Assembly: GCA_038321575.1 (NCBI GenBank)
Contig: JBBQFD010000008.1
Location: 1-25,206, forward strand
DNA from: JBBQFD01 sp038321575
GTDB taxonomy: Bacteria; Bacillota_I; Bacilli_A; RF39; UBA660
Direction of reading: 5' to 3'
DNA: 25,206 bases
Shown: in pieces, positions 21,846-25,206 of the stretch
Layout of the letters: the number at the start of each line of letters is the position of its first letter
Position numbering within the stretch: position 1 is the stretch's first letter
Made by a program: the position numbers and the translations under genes
The notes under the pieces: model-generated
Database searches by the model: none
What the model was told of the DNA's origin: nothing
Seen by the model: only the letters and a program-made list of their open reading frames with translations

Positions 21846-24011
21846 TGGTTTTAAATTTAACATAAAAGAATAATCTAAACTATAATTAATATTATAAAAA
21901 GGATCGTTTTGAAGAAAATTTCCCCACTTTTGTTTCATATAATTAGCCTCTTTAATAGCTCTCAATTGTTTTTCAATAGTATTATCATATTGACGTGATA
22001 ATGATTCATAATGATATAATTCGACATGTGAAAGAACTAAATTATAATAACCTTTATTTAATATTTTAATGTTAAAATCAACATCATTATAGCCTACTGT
22101 TAGTTCTTCTTCAAATCCTTTTACTTCTTCAAATTTTTTTCTAGATACCATCATACAAGCAGCAGTGACGGCACTATAATTATATGGAACAACCAAACGC
22201 ATGGCTATTCCCGGAAAGTCTCTTGGGGCACTTATATATCCGTGCCCAGCTACTTCGAATTCACCTAAACCTAGAATAACACCATCATGTTGAACAACAT
22301 CTGTAGGATACAATAGTTTTGCCCCTACAGCACCTATTTTTGGTTGTGAAGCATAACCGACCAAATTATTAATCCAATCCTCACTAATTATTTTGGTATC
22401 ATTATTTAAAAACAATAGATACTCACCACCGCTGACTTTGGCTGCAATATTATTAATCTTTGAATAATTGAATTCACCTTCTACTCTTGTTGAATTAAAA
22501 TTTTTATAATCTTTTTTATATCTTTCCAAAAGAGAAAAAGTTGCAGATTCAACGCTATTATTGTCAACTATCAATATTTCATAATTCTTATAAATTGATT
22601 TTTTATATATTGATTTTAAGCACTTATCTAACAATAGAGCTTTATCTCTAATTGGAATAATAATGGTTACAAGTGGTTCTTTTTTTATATCGTATTTAAC
22701 GATATATGAGGCGCCTTGATAAATTTTTGCTTCACCACTAATTTTTCTTCTTCGTAGAGCATCATCAATTGCCATTTTACCAGCTGATACGGCATAATTT
22801 TTAGACTCCATGTTATAAGCAGTTGAGGTTTCACTCATTCGCCAGTGATATAAAATTTTTGATATATGATAGACCTTGTTGGTTAATTCTGTTACTCTTA
22901 AAAATAAATCAAAATCTTGTGCTCCATCATATTTTGGCCTAAACCCACCAACTTTTTCTATTAAACTACTTCTTATTAAACACAAATGTGTAATATAATT
23001 AATACTTAATAATGTATCTGGTGACCAATCAGGTTTAAAGTGTGGTTTGCATCTTTTACCACTAAAATCTAATTTGTCCTCATCAGAATATAAAAAATCA
23101 ATATCTTTATCAATATTTAAAATTTTTACAAATTCTTCTAACGCATATTTTGATAAAGTGTCATCGTCATCTAACAACGCAATAAACTCACCTTTTGCAA
23201 TTTTAATTGCAGCATTGGTAGCTTTAGAAATGTTGCCGTTTTTTGAACAATATACTATTTTAATTCTATCATCAATTCTTTGATATTCATCTAAAATTCT
23301 TTTAACATATTTTTGAGTTGAACAATCATCAGCTATACATAGTTCAAAATTAGAATATGTTTGATTTAAAACAGATTTTATACATTCATCTAAATACTCC
23401 TTTTTTGGATTATAAACAGGCATTACGATTGATATTAAAGGCTTAGTTGCATATCCGTTTTTTTTGTGAAAAAACTTTTCATATCTTCTTATCCATTTAT
23501 TATATTGATAAGTATTTTCAGCATCCATAGTTTTATTAAATAATTTATATTTTGCCTTGTTAAATAATAACTTTAATAATTGAGGATGTTTAAAAATCTG
23601 ATGATTTTTAGATGCATATTTTATTGCTTTTCCAGTACCTCTAAAAATCATTAATATTTTATTATTAATTAATTTGAGTTTATATGAGATTGTGTTACAA
23701 ATATTCTTGTAAACAGAATTTTCAATATAAATTTTATCAATAATATTGCCACCAATTTTAATTACTATTTTTATTTTTTTATCATTTCTATTAAGAGTAA
23801 TATTGGCAAAAAATCCATATAATATATTATCATTTTTTTCGTTGAAAAAACTTACAACATCGGGGCGTTTAATACTTCCACTAATTTTTTTAATTCTACT
23901 GTCATTTGAATAAAATAAAACCTCATAGTTTTTACTATGAACCCAACCACTAATGTATAAAGTGGCATTTCTTACTCCTATTATTTTTAATTCATCAATG
24001 TAATATTTCAT
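21837..24011 (-). CDS. Two-domain family 2 glycosyltransferase with N-terminal beta-rich domain (724 aa)
   Basis: The protein has three parts. Residues 1-100 form a beta-rich module (IIGVRNATLYISGWV, FFANITLNRNDKKIKIVIKI) of unknown role. A first GT2 domain (about 190-405) begins PLISIVMPVYNPKKEYLDEC, has DDDD at 281-284, and contains FKPDWSPDTLLSINYITH and GAQDFDLFLRV. A second GT2 domain (about 446-690) begins PLVTIIIPIRDKALLLDKCL, with LNNDTK at 535-540, VVQHDGVILGLG and VGYNDVDFNIKI. This tandem order resembles large polymerising or rhamnosyl-type GT2 enzymes of cell-wall glycan loci, but substrate cannot be read from it. The ATG at 24011 follows TGAGGAGAAT. It ends in TGA, the only TGA stop in the window, in frame with the next gene. 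Confidence 0.88.
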   Translation of the reverse strand: MKYYIDELKIIGVRNATLYISGWVHSKNYEVLFYSNDSRIKKISGSIKRPDVVSFFNEKNDNILYGFFANITLNRNDKKIKIVIKIGGNIIDKIYIENSVYKNICNTISYKLKLINNKILMIFRGTGKAIKYASKNHQIFKHPQLLKLLFNKAKYKLFNKTMDAENTYQYNKWIRRYEKFFHKKNGYATKPLISIVMPVYNPKKEYLDECIKSVLNQTYSNFELCIADDCSTQKYVKRILDEYQRIDDRIKIVYCSKNGNISKATNAAIKIAKGEFIALLDDDDTLSKYALEEFVKILNIDKDIDFLYSDEDKLDFSGKRCKPHFKPDWSPDTLLSINYITHLCLIRSSLIEKVGGFRPKYDGAQDFDLFLRVTELTNKVYHISKILYHWRMSETSTAYNMESKNYAVSAGKMAIDDALRRRKISGEAKIYQGASYIVKYDIKKEPLVTIIIPIRDKALLLDKCLKSIYKKSIYKNYEILIVDNNSVESATFSLLERYKKDYKNFNSTRVEGEFNYSKINNIAAKVSGGEYLLFLNNDTKIISEDWINNLVGYASQPKIGAVGAKLLYPTDVVQHDGVILGLGEFEVAGHGYISAPRDFPGIAMRLVVPYNYSAVTAACMMVSRKKFEEVKGFEEELTVGYNDVDFNIKILNKGYYNLVLSHVELYHYESLSRQYDNTIEKQLRAIKEANYMKQKWGNFLQNDPFYNINYSLDYSFMLNLKPRK

Positions 24012-24028
24012 ATTCTCCTCATCAATTG

Positions 24029-25186
24029 CTATTTTATTATTTTTGCAATTTCTTTTGTTATATTAGAAATTCCTTCTATGGAATCAATATACTCACCCGT
24101 CACTTTAATTTTATAATTGTCTTCATCAAAATTATTACAAATTTCATTTAATTTTGAACATATATTCTCTGGTGTGCAAACTTTTAATGAAATAATATTT
24201 TCATTAAAAGCAGATAAATCCTTATTTTCAAAACAGTTGGTAATAGTTTTAATGCCAAATGTTGACATTTCAAGCGGAGGATAACTTGGATGTGGTGATA
24301 CCATTAAAGAAATCGCTGCATAACTTTCCAACATTGTTTTAGCATACTCCTCAAGTGATAATTTACCAAGTGATTTAACAACAATATTGTTTTCCAATTT
24401 AACATCAGGATGAATTTCTCCGGCAGACAAAATTGTCCAATCCTTAGCGTTAACATTTTTCGAAAAGAGACGCAAAGCATCAATTATTATAGAAAAAGCA
24501 TTTCGTTCTGTCCCTGGCCTACCATATATAATTATTTGTTTTTTTCTTTTGTATTTATTTTGATTTTTTAATAATTCTTTTTTTAATTTTTGATCTAAAA
24601 TAGGTTCAAAGTAATATTCTGAATCAAATTTATACCCTTTTTCCTTGAAAAAGTTGTATAATTCTTTTGAATTAAATACCGCTGTCGTTGGTATATCTAA
24701 ATGATAAGTACTTTCACAATAAACATATTTGCTTGACCAAGGATAAAATCCTGGTTCATAGTCTTGAATTAAATATATTAATTTTTTAATATCTTGTTTA
24801 TATACTTTACTTTGCCACTTTATAATAGGAACAATATTAAATGTTGACCACCAAATGGTTGAAACAAATATATCGTTTTTACCAACTGCTAATGTAGTAT
24901 TAACTCTATCATTTGCACATACAATTTGTAAATCAGCATTGCTAACTTCATTTGCCTTTACATAAGTATAATTTGGAAAATTAAGTAAATCTTCATTAGT
25001 AACATTATTATCAGTAACAATTATTCTTTTTTTAAAATTACCACAAGTCGATAGCTGTTCATAAAAACTAATAGCTGTAGATATACCACCAAATACATGC
25101 TGTTTACTAATGGATGGAACTAATAAATTAATTCTAATATAATCATAATTATCTTTTTTTCTTGGTGTTATTTCCATTACTTCCAT
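24029..25186 (-). CDS. WsaF-like glycosyltransferase (GT-B fold); 5' end uncertain
   Basis: The protein resembles WsaF, the rhamnosyltransferase of the Geobacillus stearothermophilus S-layer glycan locus, and related bacterial proteins. Diagnostic stretches are INLLVPSISKQHVFGGISTA at the start of the N-terminal domain, LIYLIQDYEPGFYPWSSKY in the middle, IIIYGRPGTERNAF opening the donor-binding domain, and SPHPSYPPLEMSTFG near the acidic donor site. The 385 residues from the ATG at 25186 give a nearly full-length protein. However, the six codons upstream of that ATG are also open and no strong ribosome-binding site is visible, so the true start may lie beyond the right edge, possibly with another domain. 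The rhamnose specificity is an inference from family only. It ends 17 bp before the next GT gene. Confidence 0.82.
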   Translation of the reverse strand: MEVMEITPRKKDNYDYIRINLLVPSISKQHVFGGISTAISFYEQLSTCGNFKKRIIVTDNNVTNEDLLNFPNYTYVKANEVSNADLQIVCANDRVNTTLAVGKNDIFVSTIWWSTFNIVPIIKWQSKVYKQDIKKLIYLIQDYEPGFYPWSSKYVYCESTYHLDIPTTAVFNSKELYNFFKEKGYKFDSEYYFEPILDQKLKKELLKNQNKYKRKKQIIIYGRPGTERNAFSIIIDALRLFSKNVNAKDWTILSAGEIHPDVKLENNIVVKSLGKLSLEEYAKTMLESYAAISLMVSPHPSYPPLEMSTFGIKTITNCFENKDLSAFNENIISLKVCTPENICSKLNEICNNFDEDNYKIKVTGEYIDSIEGISNITKEIAKIIK

Positions 25187-25206
25187 AATTTTAATCTCAT
25201 TGTTAA

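Noticed and set aside
1..25206. Mycoplasma-type genetic code (TGA = Trp) for the whole genome
   Set aside because: Genes across the window are full length under the standard bacterial code and use TGG for Trp, with no interior TGA needed. Only the single TGA at 21837 remains as an open question and is reported separately.

Overview
This window is strongly AT-rich, densely packed bacterial chromosome. It carries a Bacillota-type gene set (RarA, HolA, cofactor-dependent GpmA, FolD, GlyA, rubrerythrin) with Bacillus-like AGGAGGTGAT ribosome-binding sites and sigma-A-type promoters. Trp is encoded by TGG inside the genes, and 23 of the 24 visible stop codons are TAA or TAG. Rubrerythrin points to an anaerobe. 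An uncultured gut member of class Bacilli, perhaps near RF39 or Acholeplasmatales, is a reasonable guess, but the sequence alone cannot fix the taxonomy.

Left part (1-8203), housekeeping. A tyrosine recombinase (XerD type) is cut by the left edge. An unrecognised gene at 546-1319 is divergent from rarA. A holA plus small-protein operon converges on rarA. Next come a tRNA-Met(CAT), a promoter-to-terminator unit of about 95 nt with no reading frame (candidate small RNA), and a phosphoglycerate mutase fused in frame behind a four-helix membrane segment. Then follow the glyA-folD one-carbon operon and rubrerythrin.

Right part (8204-25206), all on the minus strand, is a large cell-surface glycopolymer locus. 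In order of transcription it holds a WsaF-type glycosyltransferase, two large two-domain GT2 proteins, a Wzt/Wzm-type ABC exporter and a GT-C-like DUF2142 membrane protein. These are followed by a DPM1/GtrB-like GT2, a DUF2304 membrane protein, a four-helix SMR-like protein, an NAD-dependent epimerase, another GT2 and UDP-galactopyranose mutase. After a terminator come an Alg14-like protein, an LCP phosphotransferase, an Alg13-like protein and a eukaryotic-type (UAP1-like) UDP-sugar pyrophosphorylase. The likely logic is as follows. Nucleotide sugars are made by the pyrophosphorylase, epimerase and Glf. A lipid-linked chain, possibly with galactofuranose and rhamnose, is built in the cytoplasm and exported by Wzm/Wzt. 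It is decorated outside by a three-component system resembling streptococcal GacI/GacJ/GacL, and attached to the wall by the LCP enzyme.

Two organisational habits stand out. Many genes have a -10 box (often TGnTATAAT) only 15-22 nt from the start codon, which implies very short leaders. Several Rho-independent terminators overlap the stop codon of the gene they end. The observations most worth checking are the candidate RNA at 4224-4317 (perhaps reaching 4349), the membrane-GpmA fusion, and the single TGA stop that separates two same-frame glycosyltransferase genes at 21837.
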